Assembly (NCBI GenBank): GCA_025655635.1 | Contig: JAHXIM010000048.1 | Location: 1 to 38,466 of the forward strand | Reading direction: 5' to 3' | Length of the DNA: 38,466 nucleotides | Source: a gamma proteobacterium symbiont of Lucinoma myriamae | GTDB taxonomy: Bacteria > Pseudomonadota > Gammaproteobacteria > GRL18 | Shown here: positions 20,301 through 28,947 of the stretch, one piece after another | Layout: each line of letters starts with the position of its first letter | Position numbering within the stretch: the first letter of the stretch is position 1 | Notes under the pieces: generated by a model | What the model saw: the letters and a program-made list of their open reading frames with translations, nothing else | Told to the model about the DNA's origin: nothing | The model's database searches: none | Program-made: the position numbers and the translations under genes

Positions 20301-21238
20301 CATCACCCGCAGTGGTAGATCTTGATGGTAATAGTGTTGCAGATCTGGTATATGCTGGTGACGTACATGGAAATTTATGGGCTTTTGACTTGAGTGATGC
20401 CTCATCTTCCAATTGGAGGATTAGCCATGATGATACAAACGATAAACCATTATTTTATGCTAGAGATGATTCGTCCAATCGTCAGCCAATTACAATCACT
20501 CCTCAGGTGGCGATACACCCCACAGAAACTACCGAGGACAGCAATAGGCCTAACGTTCTTGTTATGTTTGGTACGGGACAATATATTGCATCTGGTGACG
20601 CCAGTACAACCAGTGTCCAGAGTGTTTATGGTGTGTGGGATAATGAAAACGATGGTGTTGATGGTGAAGGTGAAAAAACTCGCGCTGAGTTACTGGAGCA
20701 AACCATTGATTTTCAGGGTACTATCAGTAATCTGGATATAAGGGTTGTTAGTGATAACTCAATTTCATGGACGGGGGGGAGTGCTAAAGAAGGCTGGTAT
20801 CTGGATTTGGTTTATGATGATGGGGACAGTAATACAATTGATGAACTTGGTGAACGAGTTGTAACTACCCCGGTTTTACGCGGCAAGACTCTTTTCTTTA
20901 ATACCACAATAGCTTCTCCAAATCCTTGCTCAGCAGGTGGATCAGGGTGGCTGATGTCTCTGGATTATAGTAATGGCGGACGTCCAGATAATTCTATTTT
21001 TGATATTGATGGGGACTACAGCGTGAATGAAAGTGATCTGGTAACTTATGGTAATGTAAGAGATGTGGTTGCTGAAGGACAAAGGTTCAGGCAGGGTATG
21101 CCTGCATCACCAGCGTTCTTAGGAAATAAACAATATACGCCAGGAACTACGACTACCAGTGGTGATGAAATTGAAGTACGTACGGTTGAAGAGTTAGGTG
21201 GTGCTAAAACTGGACGCCTGTCATGGCAGCAATTGTAA
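17351..21238 (+). CDS. pilY1: Type IV pilus tip-associated adhesin PilY1
   Basis: ORF 17303..21238; signal peptide from ATG 17351. N-terminal MIDAS-like FMLDESGSM, LRGDRSNEA...FRIRESRLGDIVHSAPVFVG, VFVGANDGMLHAFD, DLDGNSVADLVYAGDVHGNLWAFDL. Confidence 0.92.
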   Translation: MKNKLIKQSIWLNLLSSGSFLLPVIVMAAPGVVSDVPIFTVNSAESNIFFMLDESGSMDFELMTNERDTTGVGWDGTLFASSSNRSIYTTPHHDMDHVYSGNNVVPNDSDFPDNGLWRARNSHYNFIYYNPAVTYEPWVGVDSAGNAYTKYTSADSVRRFPYNSSSDTTDLTDDVTDVETQNPANGTDITTTIYIPHYHVWDSVSDANGVVDSGDANVRIDIKSGVTVCSAGTAATEAEQISSSCMLRSYDDEIANFANWWAYHRRREYVAKNAVSDVISGSNGIRMGMGNIHNDTSYQVEIASMNNDVTTGNKRALLNALYNMESDGGGTPLRTALEDAGEYYNCDNTSNNIFGNTNCPIISTVTSPATEAPGVCQHNFTILVSDGFYNGGSSGFANDDGDDSDFSGTNNLDGASYTFKFDGNPYSDSSSDTLADVAMHYYERDLSGLSNKVPSKCGVDENPAQHMVTYAIAMGLSGDIDTATLPDHPQRGFEVDSNNNVKCPAPTVAPSAFTWPDPTAAGSNKIDDMLHAAFNGRGLYASAKNPDDLITALDDAIKNTSDRTGSAAAVAFNSTTLSNNTAAVYLALFNSGSWNGDLESFALDGNTGVISTQNWSAAAVLDARDLTANDRVVVTSNKVSGVHNSTGTGIPFRWDTGVLSALQLSDLRTKPDGSVDSDANAEKRLEYLRGDRSNEANGLNFRIRESRLGDIVHSAPVFVGAPQQVWPNGDYDEDLSTSNGWPEGNEQHSIFRSNLQVPIVTDPVTPPGMKDRSGLVFVGANDGMLHAFDETTGSELLAYIPSNLFSSSTAEGLHFLSDPAYAHRYYVDLTPTISDVYIKSRFSTSTKAWHTVLIGANRAGGNGIFALDVTKPTNITEANADKVVLWEFTHPKLGKTFSRPVIIPTNIKDSDGLYRWAAIMGNGYNNTDDGKSSLFIVFIDGGLDGTWTDGSSGSDLDYVIITTSMGTVDSSDCAAAQSDCNGMSSPAVVDLDGNSVADLVYAGDVHGNLWAFDLSDASSSNWRISHDDTNDKPLFYARDDSSNRQPITITPQVAIHPTETTEDSNRPNVLVMFGTGQYIASGDASTTSVQSVYGVWDNENDGVDGEGEKTRAELLEQTIDFQGTISNLDIRVVSDNSISWTGGSAKEGWYLDLVYDDGDSNTIDELGERVVTTPVLRGKTLFFNTTIASPNPCSAGGSGWLMSLDYSNGGRPDNSIFDIDGDYSVNESDLVTYGNVRDVVAEGQRFRQGMPASPAFLGNKQYTPGTTTTSGDEIEVRTVEELGGAKTGRLSWQQL

Positions 21239-21308
21239 TTATTAGTATAAATGTGTTGCGGGATCGTCCTGACATTACTTTTATTTAGAGACAATAAGGG
21301 AAATTGGT

Positions 21309-21641
21309 ATGAAAAATCTCATTATTTTATTGGGCTGTATGATGATGTTATCATCAGCTGCCTCAGCAGTGAAATTACCTCATTATTATTCAGGCCACTC
21401 TAGTAATGTCGGCATTGTTAATAGTATTGATAGCAAAAATCAATTGATAAATATCAATGGAAAAAAGTTCTCCGTAGCAGATAAGGTAAAAGTACATACC
21501 ATGATTATTAAGCAGGCGTCGATGAGTTCTGTTAGCTCAGGAATGAAAATCTTTTTTTCAATAGGAAAAGTTAAGAGAAATCGTTATGAGGTAACTGAAA
21601 TATGGGTATTACCAAAGGATTATCAGTTGCAAATGCCTTAG
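21309..21641 (+). CDS. Small predicted secreted protein in the PilY2 position (between pilY1 and pilE)
   Basis: 110 aa, signal peptide MKNLIILLGCMMMLSSAASA, then VGIVNSIDSKNQLININGKKFSVADKVKVH; assignment relies mainly on position. Confidence 0.6.
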   Translation: MKNLIILLGCMMMLSSAASAVKLPHYYSGHSSNVGIVNSIDSKNQLININGKKFSVADKVKVHTMIIKQASMSSVSSGMKIFFSIGKVKRNRYEVTEIWVLPKDYQLQMP

Positions 21642-21683
21642 TTTGGTTTGTATTTGTAGATTAATAAATTTTAAGGAAACACA

Positions 21684-22151
21684 ATGTGTCTTAAACAATT
21701 TTATAACAAAGGTTTTACTCTGATTGAGTTAATGATAGTTGTGGTTATAATTGGAACTATAGCATCTATTGCATTACCTGCTTATTTAGATAGTGTAAAA
21801 AAAGCTAAACGTCTTGAGGCACAATCTGCTTTACTAGGGTTAGCTCAGGCTATGGAGCGACACTTTACCGAAACAAATAATTATTGTGATGCAGGTGTAT
21901 CAGGCGGGGCTGATAGCTGTGGTATTAGTACTAATGATACAGGGAGTCCCACTGTTTATTCAACAACAGTACCGATTGATGGCGGAAGAAAAAATTATGA
22001 TTTAAAAATTACGGCAGTTACACCCTCAACCTATACAATACAAGCACAAATTTATAGTTCAGGTAGTATGTCTGGGGATAGTTGTGGTAATTTTATCTTG
22101 AATCAGGCTGGTGTTCAGAGTATTAGTGGTTCTGGAAACTGTTGGAAGTAA
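21684..22151 (+). CDS. pilE: Type IV pilin-like minor pilin PilE
   Basis: NKGFTLIELMIVVVIIGTIASIALPAYLDSVKKAKRLEAQSALLGLAQAMERHFTETNNY; two-Cys C-terminus (SCGNFIL...GNCWK). Confidence 0.88.
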   Translation: MCLKQFYNKGFTLIELMIVVVIIGTIASIALPAYLDSVKKAKRLEAQSALLGLAQAMERHFTETNNYCDAGVSGGADSCGISTNDTGSPTVYSTTVPIDGGRKNYDLKITAVTPSTYTIQAQIYSSGSMSGDSCGNFILNQAGVQSISGSGNCWK

Positions 22152-22311
22152 CTAATCGTTTTTTCATTTGCTTTTTATTATATATTGAATTCAACATGAC
22201 TTGAATGTCAGGATATTTCTGAGCACTCAATAAATCCTATTGAGTGGAAATGCCACTTCGTCAAAGTCTCATTAATATGTTATTTACCACAAATTACAAA
22301 CCTTAATTTAA

Positions 22312-23457
22312 ATGAATAAAATCATCATTATCGGTGCCGGAATTATCGGCATGCTGACTGCTCGCCTGTTGGTCAAAGCAGGCGTTTGCGTTACTATTAT
22401 CGAACAGGGCTATGCAGGAAAAGAATCATCCTGGGCGGGAGGTGGTATTATTTCACCGCTCTATCCCTGGCGCTATAGTGATCCCGTGACACACCTGGCT
22501 CAATGGGGACAAACTCATTATCCTGAATTGCTTGAAGAAATTCGTCTGAACTCAGGTATTGATCCTGAATATATTCAAAGCGGATTATTGTATCTGGATA
22601 TTGAGGATGAGTTGCAGCAGGCAATCGAATGGGAAAAAAAACATGACTATGTCTTTGAGCCTGTGTCAGGTGAGGCATTACAATCCATTGAGCCGGGTTT
22701 AGATTTTTCATCCTTTGATGCCGATAAATACGTCTGGTTTACGCCTACCATTGGCCAGGTGCGTAACCCAAGATTAGTTAGAGCCTTACGTGAATACTTG
22801 CTGCGTCTTGGTGTGGTAATAGAACAGCAGACTCAGGCAATGTCATTTATCATTCAGGGTGAACAACTTAAAGGTGTGCTGACTGACAAAGGCTCCTTTT
22901 ATGCTGATCAGGTCGTTGTGGCCGGAGGCGCATGGAGTGCCCGTTTACTGGAAAAATGGCTCAAAGCACCTAAAATTGCACCAGTAAAAGGGCAAATGAT
23001 TGTTTTTAAGGCAGAGCCGGGTGTTGTTTCGCGGATTGTTTTAAGCAAAGGGCGTTATGTAATTCCTCGAAAGGATGGTCGGGTTGTGCTGGGCAGTACA
23101 CTTGAATTTAATGACTTTGATAAAACCACTACTGATGATGTGTTGCATGAGCTAGTGCAGGAAGCCTGTCGTATTATTCCGGCATTGCGTAATTATCCGG
23201 TTGAAAAACAGTGGGCAGGTTTGCGGCCCGGCTCAATTGACGGTGTGCCCTATATTGGTGAACACCCGGAATTAAAAAATCTTTATTTAAATGCCGGTCA
23301 TTTTCGTAATGGCGTGGTGATTGGTCTGGCTTCTTGTCAATTATTAGTAGATCAATTATTAGGGCAGGATGCTATTGTTGAGCCAACGCCTTACTTGTTG
23401 ACGGAAGAACGTCTGGTTAATGACAGCAAACAGATTGACCTTAGCTCTGCCATATAA
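22312..23457 (+). CDS. thiO: Glycine oxidase ThiO / FAD-dependent D-amino-acid-oxidase-family protein
   Basis: IIIIGAGIIGMLTARLLVKAGVCVTIIEQG (Rossmann), KESSWAGGGIISPLYPWR, QWAGLRPGSIDGVPYIGEHP, NAGHFRNGV. Confidence 0.85.
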   Translation: MNKIIIIGAGIIGMLTARLLVKAGVCVTIIEQGYAGKESSWAGGGIISPLYPWRYSDPVTHLAQWGQTHYPELLEEIRLNSGIDPEYIQSGLLYLDIEDELQQAIEWEKKHDYVFEPVSGEALQSIEPGLDFSSFDADKYVWFTPTIGQVRNPRLVRALREYLLRLGVVIEQQTQAMSFIIQGEQLKGVLTDKGSFYADQVVVAGGAWSARLLEKWLKAPKIAPVKGQMIVFKAEPGVVSRIVLSKGRYVIPRKDGRVVLGSTLEFNDFDKTTTDDVLHELVQEACRIIPALRNYPVEKQWAGLRPGSIDGVPYIGEHPELKNLYLNAGHFRNGVVIGLASCQLLVDQLLGQDAIVEPTPYLLTEERLVNDSKQIDLSSAI

Positions 23458-23487
23458 GTTCTGCCATTTAAGTACGGCAATTTAACG

Positions 23488-24345
23488 TTATTGCTCAAAA
23501 CGCAAAGAGAAATCAGTAGCGCTGAGGTGTTTGGTAATTGCACCGGTCGAGATAAAATCAATACCAATATGAGTCAGATCGTTTAATCGTTCATGAGTGA
23601 TATTACCCGAGACTTCTAATTTTGCCTGATGCTGCTGGTTTGATTTGTTGAGCTGAACCGCTTGTGCCAGCATCTCATTACTCATATTGTCTAATAGCAA
23701 AATATCAGCTCTGGCTGCCAGGGCTTCCTGAAGTTCTTCCAGTGTTTCAATTTCAACTTCGATTTTCAAAGTATGTGGACTATTATCTCGTGCATTTTGA
23801 ATAGCATTAGAAATAGATCCTGCCGCCATAATATGATTTTCTTTAATTAATATACCATCAAATAAACCGTGTCGATGATTATAACCACCACCACAGCGTA
23901 CGGCGTATTTTTGAGCTTCTCTTAATCCAGGAATGGTTTTACGAGTATCCAGAAGTTTTATATGACTGCCTGTAAGGTATTTCACGTAATCAGCCGTTAC
24001 CGTGGCAGTACCTGAAAGTGTTTGTAGAAAATTCATAGCCGTGCGCTCTCCGGTAAGTATTGCCTGAGCATTACCTTTGAGTGTACAAACACATTGTTCT
24101 TCTGCGATACGCTCACCATCATTAAAATGCCAGTGTACCCGTGTTGCGTTATCAGACACTGTGTTCAATTGTCGAAAAACCTCATCAAACCAGTCGGTAC
24201 CGCAGAGTATGGCTTTTTCTCTGCAAATTAACTGTGCAGTGATTTGATTATTTTCAGGGATAAGTGCTGCAGTCACGTCACCGGAACCAATATCTTCTGC
24301 AAGAGCCTGAGATACCTGAGTTTGAATTGTTGAATATGGGGGCAT
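23488..24345 (-). CDS. nadC: Nicotinate-nucleotide diphosphorylase (carboxylating)
   Basis: EDIGSGDVTAALIP, LDTRKTIPGLREAQKYAVRCGGGYNHRHGLFDGILIKENH, LLLDNMS. Confidence 0.96.
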   Translation of the reverse strand: MPPYSTIQTQVSQALAEDIGSGDVTAALIPENNQITAQLICREKAILCGTDWFDEVFRQLNTVSDNATRVHWHFNDGERIAEEQCVCTLKGNAQAILTGERTAMNFLQTLSGTATVTADYVKYLTGSHIKLLDTRKTIPGLREAQKYAVRCGGGYNHRHGLFDGILIKENHIMAAGSISNAIQNARDNSPHTLKIEVEIETLEELQEALAARADILLLDNMSNEMLAQAVQLNKSNQQHQAKLEVSGNITHERLNDLTHIGIDFISTGAITKHLSATDFSLRFEQ

Positions 24346-24460
24346 AGAAAATATCTATTAGTTAATAAGTTTAAGATATAAATATCAAAGATATTTTAGG
24401 TGGGATTGTATCTGGTTGGGTATTAGGTAGAGTTATCATTCCTTACTCTACCTTATCCTG

Positions 24461-24466
24461 TATAAT
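24461..24466 (+). promoter_or_regulatory. -10 element TATAAT upstream of the AgcS symporter gene
   Basis: Perfect TATAAT 30 bp upstream of ATG 24496; no good -35, but a 9-bp inverted repeat occupies that region. Confidence 0.45.
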
Positions 24467-24495
24467 ATTTCAAAAAATTAACAAAAGGATCAGAA

Positions 24496-25851
24496 ATGGA
24501 GTGGGTAACAGGTATTATTAATGATATAAATGGCCTGGTATGGGGGAAACCTATGCTGATCATGATTTTCGGCACGGGGATTTTTTTAATGCTAGGTTTG
24601 AGATTTATGCCTATCCTGAATCTGGCCAAAGGCTTTAAATTGCTGTGGGCTGGAAGGGATGGAAAAAATCAGAATGATGGTGAAATTTCTCCCTTTAACG
24701 CCCTGATGACATCATTATCGGCCACCATCGGTACGGGAAATATTACCGGTGTTGCCACGGCCATCTTTATTGGCGGTCCGGGTGCTTTGTTCTGGATGTG
24801 GGTGACCGCCTTAATTGGTATGGCAACAAAATATGCCGAGGCTGTGTGTGCTGTTCACTATCGTGAAGTAGATGAAGATGGTAGTTATCTGGGCGGCCCG
24901 ATGTACTATATTAAGAACGGACTCGGGAAAAAATGGCTTTGGCTGGCTTTCTTGTTTGCCCTGTTTGGTGCTTTAGCATCTTTTGGTATTGGTAATACTG
25001 TTCAGGCTAATTCAGTTGCCCATGCACTAGAGACACAATTTAATATACCGCTCTGGCTGACTGCAGTTGTATTGCTCATATTGACTGCAGCAGTGGTACT
25101 GGGTGGAATAAAACGAATTGCCCAGGTAGCTGGAAAACTGGTGCCCTTTATGGCATTGGCCTATGTTGCTGCTGGTCTGGTAGTATTAATAACTCATTTT
25201 GCTCAAATACCTGAAGCGCTGACTTTGATTGTGAAAAGTGCATTTAACCCAGTTGCAGCAACGGGTGGTTTTGCCGGAGCGACCATTATGCTCGCAGTTC
25301 AATGGGGTGTGGCTCGGGGCATTTTTTCTAATGAAGCAGGTCTGGGTAGTGCGCCTATTGCACATGCTGCTGCTAAAACCAATGATCCCGTGCGTCAGGG
25401 TATGATTGCTATGCTGGGTACATTTATTGATACCATTATTGTCTGTAGTATTACCGGGCTGGCCATTGTCTTAACGGGGGTTTGGACAACGGGAGTAAAA
25501 GGTGCGGCACTGACGATTGCTGCTTTTGACCAGACCATGCCTGAAATGGGTGGAATGATTGTCAGTATTGCACAGGCAGTATTTGCTTTTACCACTATTT
25601 TGGGATGGAGCGTTTATGGTGAACGCTGTGTTGAATATCTGTTTGGTATTCGTTCGGTGAAAATTTTCAGAATCTTATGGATTTTAGCTGTACCGGTTGG
25701 AGCAATGGGTGATTTAAGTTTTATCTGGTTATTGGCTGATACTTTAAATGCATTAATGGCATTGCCTAATCTGATTGCTTTATTACTATTGAGCCCGGTG
25801 ATTTTTAAACTGACAGTTGCAGCAAGGAATAAACCCTCTGTAATCTCTTAA
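24496..25851 (+). CDS. Alanine/glycine:cation symporter (AgcS/AlsT family)
   Basis: Multi-TM; NALMTSLSATIGTGNITGVATAIFIGGPGALFWMWVTALIGMATKYAEA, GIFSNEAGLGSAPIAHAAAKTNDPVRQG. Confidence 0.92.
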   Translation: MEWVTGIINDINGLVWGKPMLIMIFGTGIFLMLGLRFMPILNLAKGFKLLWAGRDGKNQNDGEISPFNALMTSLSATIGTGNITGVATAIFIGGPGALFWMWVTALIGMATKYAEAVCAVHYREVDEDGSYLGGPMYYIKNGLGKKWLWLAFLFALFGALASFGIGNTVQANSVAHALETQFNIPLWLTAVVLLILTAAVVLGGIKRIAQVAGKLVPFMALAYVAAGLVVLITHFAQIPEALTLIVKSAFNPVAATGGFAGATIMLAVQWGVARGIFSNEAGLGSAPIAHAAAKTNDPVRQGMIAMLGTFIDTIIVCSITGLAIVLTGVWTTGVKGAALTIAAFDQTMPEMGGMIVSIAQAVFAFTTILGWSVYGERCVEYLFGIRSVKIFRILWILAVPVGAMGDLSFIWLLADTLNALMALPNLIALLLLSPVIFKLTVAARNKPSVIS

Positions 25852-25866
25852 TCCTGGAATAATAGT

Positions 25867-26439
25867 TTATAAATACTGTCTAATGGTGAGTTCATCACCG
25901 CGCTGGGTAAATTCGAATTGTTTTAATACGGACATACCCAGCAGTATTTCTTCCAGATTGGGGGTAATGACGGCTTTGATATCATATAAATGAATGTCAC
26001 CAATACTGAGTTGATTGATATTGGTTTGATAACCAGTGCTCCTGCCATTGGCAGTTGAAAGGTGTATCGTCTGGCCTTTTTTAAGACCTAATTTTCGTGC
26101 CTGAACTTCAGGAATGGCAACAAATGTAGCGCCTGTATCCAGGAGAAAAACAGTTTTACTGCCATTGATCAGGCCGGTAGTGACATAATGACCTGAACGG
26201 TTCCGTTTGAGAATAATTTCAATGAAATCGCTGCTTGTCTGTGAAGTGTGGACTGTCTGGTTGGGATTGTATTGTGTATCAAGTACACCTTGAAACATTT
26301 GAGTCAACAGCCCAAGCCCAATGATCATGGCCGCTACCATCATGCCGGTACCAATGCGGCTTGTCTCAGCTTGCTTTTTAGGACTGTTGTTTGGCTCAGG
26401 AGGGCTATCACCTGGCTCAAAGCTGTTGTTTTGATTCAT
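25867..26439 (-). CDS. Membrane-anchored retropepsin-like (clan AA) aspartic protease
   Basis: N-terminal TM (MMVAAMIIGLGLLTQMF); VFLLDTGATFVAIPEVQARKLGLKKGQ with DTGA active-site motif; LGMSVLKQFEFTQ. Confidence 0.82.
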   Translation of the reverse strand: MNQNNSFEPGDSPPEPNNSPKKQAETSRIGTGMMVAAMIIGLGLLTQMFQGVLDTQYNPNQTVHTSQTSSDFIEIILKRNRSGHYVTTGLINGSKTVFLLDTGATFVAIPEVQARKLGLKKGQTIHLSTANGRSTGYQTNINQLSIGDIHLYDIKAVITPNLEEILLGMSVLKQFEFTQRGDELTIRQYL

Positions 26440-26457
26440 TAAGAGATGCGTACGGGA

Positions 26458-28947
26458 TTAGTGTTCTGTTTTCTCTTGCAAACCTTCTAAAACAGCATCC
26501 ATTGCACGTTCAAATACAGGTGATTCATCCAGAACTGTGGCTTGTTGGTTGCGCAATGCATTACTTAAACCCTGTAATGATTTTTCAGCAATTTGACCCG
26601 TTTGAGTTACAAAAATATAGGCACTGGCATCTTCACTCATCCAGGAAATTTTAGCCCGGTAGCTTTTGTCATCGAAGCCTTTAAATTCAACCCATGCACC
26701 GGAAGTCAGATTTCGAGCCAGTTGTGTATAGCTATCTTCAATTAATTCATCATGACCATCATCTGCTATCGCTTCTTCTGAACCATCCTCTAGTGAAGTT
26801 AGAAGGTTTTCTTCATCTAAAGCATCTAAGTTAGTAAGATCTCCATCGAGCATAATATCAACACCTGCATCGATATTATCTAATTCTTCCGAGCTTAGTC
26901 CCTCTTCTTTAAGAGAATCTAAAGCGGCTGTATCTTCAGCGATGTTTTTCTCATCAAAATCAGAGCTGCGTCGGGTTTGATTTTGAAGACGTTTGCTAGT
27001 AATGTATGCGGTATTATCTTGTGATAGCTCGCTATCACTGATATTCTGACCTTTCATGCAGGCAAGATGGCAGTTTTGTAAATCTTGTAGTAGTTGCTCA
27101 CGCAGGTTTTTAGGATAATGAATTCGATCGAGCCCGGAGTTAAGTGCATTGAGAATACCAGGAATGATTCTAACCAGTTGTTTTTTGCTTTGAATATCTG
27201 TCTTGGGGTCAATGCTCCAAACCAGTGTATCAACGAAGGTCATTGCCATATCCCACTCGTCACTTTCCATGCCGTCGGTAAAGAATATGTCGAACATAAC
27301 ATCTTTCCAGACTCTTTCCAGAAGCAAAACAATATTATGCGGGAGTTCTTTAGTGCTGATTCGTGAACTGAGTTCTGTACTGACAAGCTTAAGTGCCGCA
27401 TCTTTTGACGGGCCTTTTTTATTGCTTAAGCCCTGATTGAACTGAGTTAAGAAACGGTGAAGATCTTCAAGTAATTCATCAAAAAAGTCTACGTCAGATT
27501 CTTGTGTTTGCTCGTTGGCAACACGAGTGACAATGTTTTCCAGCTTGAGGTATAAAGGATTATCCTGTACGTTGACATTATCAGTCACGCCTAAGCTGGC
27601 ATTGGCCAGCTCATTAAGTAATTTCCGAGCGGGATGAGCTTTGTTTCTGAAAAAAGCTTTGTCTTGCAAAGCAATTTTAATAATCGGGATCTGTAAACTG
27701 CTTAGTAACGATTTGACGGAATCAACAAGATTGTGATCATCCAGAATAAAATCAAACAGCATACCAATGACATCGATTAAATCATCATCATTCTGGTTAA
27801 TTGCTTGTTTCTGTTGATTTGATTTTAAAGATTCCTTTAAAGCTTCTTTGAGTAAGTTACTGGTTGCTGCACCATTTCCTTGAAAATTATTAAATTGATC
27901 GCTGATTCCAGGTGCTGTTTGTAATAGAGATAATGAAGCCATGACATCATCAGTTGAAGCATATTGAGCCTGAGGAATTTGTTGTTGAACTGACTTGTTT
28001 TGATTAATGAGCTGTTGAATAAGAGCAAAAGCCTGAGCATCTCCTGCATTACTCGTCATTCCCATGGGTTGCTGAACAAATTGAGAAAGTCCTTCATTTT
28101 CGGAAGGCATTTCTTGTACTGGAGTGTTGATCAGACCACCAAGACCACCCGTAACAGGAGGCGCTTGCTTCGTTACAGCTCCTTTATAGCTGACCTTTAG
28201 ATCAGGAAGTATACCTTTTTCAATGAGAAGTTTATTGGCTGGATTATATAACTCATGTAGATTGGTAATGAGATTGATATCAAACAGCTTGAATACCAGA
28301 AGCTTAACTTTGATTTCTGCTTCAAGGGTATCTACAGCAAGTGCGAAAGAATGGCACAATGGTGTGGGCCCCATGGGGTTATTTTCAAGATTTATTTTTA
28401 GGCCGTTATAGAGGTAACCAAGGCGTTGGTTTAACTGGTTAAGAGCTTCTTTATTATCTCTTTCAGCCTTGGCTATCATATTATGAATGGCCAAATCTTC
28501 TTCCAGGCTATCGTCAGCAACAAGTGATAAATCGTCAAGTTCAGATTTGGGATTATCTATGATTTTTTTACTTTGTATTGCATCTATAGAAAAACTCTGT
28601 GAAACTTGAGTGATGAATTCTTCATAGGCAACACTACGGCGTAAACGAATAATACGCATGGCATCAAAATAAATATTTTGATCTGTTGCATTTTCTGATT
28701 TTTCAGCCATCTCAAACAGTTGAGTATCGACATTGTCAAATAATGTCGATACAGCATCATTTGTCCACTGAGTTGTGTATTGAATTAAATCACCTAATGG
28801 ACCTTCAGGTGTCATTGGGTTATGTACCTTATTATCTTGTGTTAAACTATCTGTATGTTGAGTTTTTATTTCTATGGATGCTTTTTTGTCTTTTTGCTTT
28901 AGTTTAGCAAACTGTAATATATTATTTTTAGAATGCATTTGTATCAC
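26458..28947 (-). CDS. DUF1631 family protein
   Basis: 829 aa, long helical body; C-terminal WVEFKGFDDKSYRAKISWMSEDASAYIFVTQTGQIAEKSLQGLSNALRNQQATVLDESPVFERAMDAVL typical of DUF1631. Confidence 0.75.
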   Translation of the reverse strand: MIQMHSKNNILQFAKLKQKDKKASIEIKTQHTDSLTQDNKVHNPMTPEGPLGDLIQYTTQWTNDAVSTLFDNVDTQLFEMAEKSENATDQNIYFDAMRIIRLRRSVAYEEFITQVSQSFSIDAIQSKKIIDNPKSELDDLSLVADDSLEEDLAIHNMIAKAERDNKEALNQLNQRLGYLYNGLKINLENNPMGPTPLCHSFALAVDTLEAEIKVKLLVFKLFDINLITNLHELYNPANKLLIEKGILPDLKVSYKGAVTKQAPPVTGGLGGLINTPVQEMPSENEGLSQFVQQPMGMTSNAGDAQAFALIQQLINQNKSVQQQIPQAQYASTDDVMASLSLLQTAPGISDQFNNFQGNGAATSNLLKEALKESLKSNQQKQAINQNDDDLIDVIGMLFDFILDDHNLVDSVKSLLSSLQIPIIKIALQDKAFFRNKAHPARKLLNELANASLGVTDNVNVQDNPLYLKLENIVTRVANEQTQESDVDFFDELLEDLHRFLTQFNQGLSNKKGPSKDAALKLVSTELSSRISTKELPHNIVLLLERVWKDVMFDIFFTDGMESDEWDMAMTFVDTLVWSIDPKTDIQSKKQLVRIIPGILNALNSGLDRIHYPKNLREQLLQDLQNCHLACMKGQNISDSELSQDNTAYITSKRLQNQTRRSSDFDEKNIAEDTAALDSLKEEGLSSEELDNIDAGVDIMLDGDLTNLDALDEENLLTSLEDGSEEAIADDGHDELIEDSYTQLARNLTSGAWVEFKGFDDKSYRAKISWMSEDASAYIFVTQTGQIAEKSLQGLSNALRNQQATVLDESPVFERAMDAVLEGLQEKTEH

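Noticed and set aside
20394-20741. 115-aa alternative-frame plus-strand ORF within pilY1
   Set aside because: Out-of-frame overlap inside pilY1, no recognisable domain
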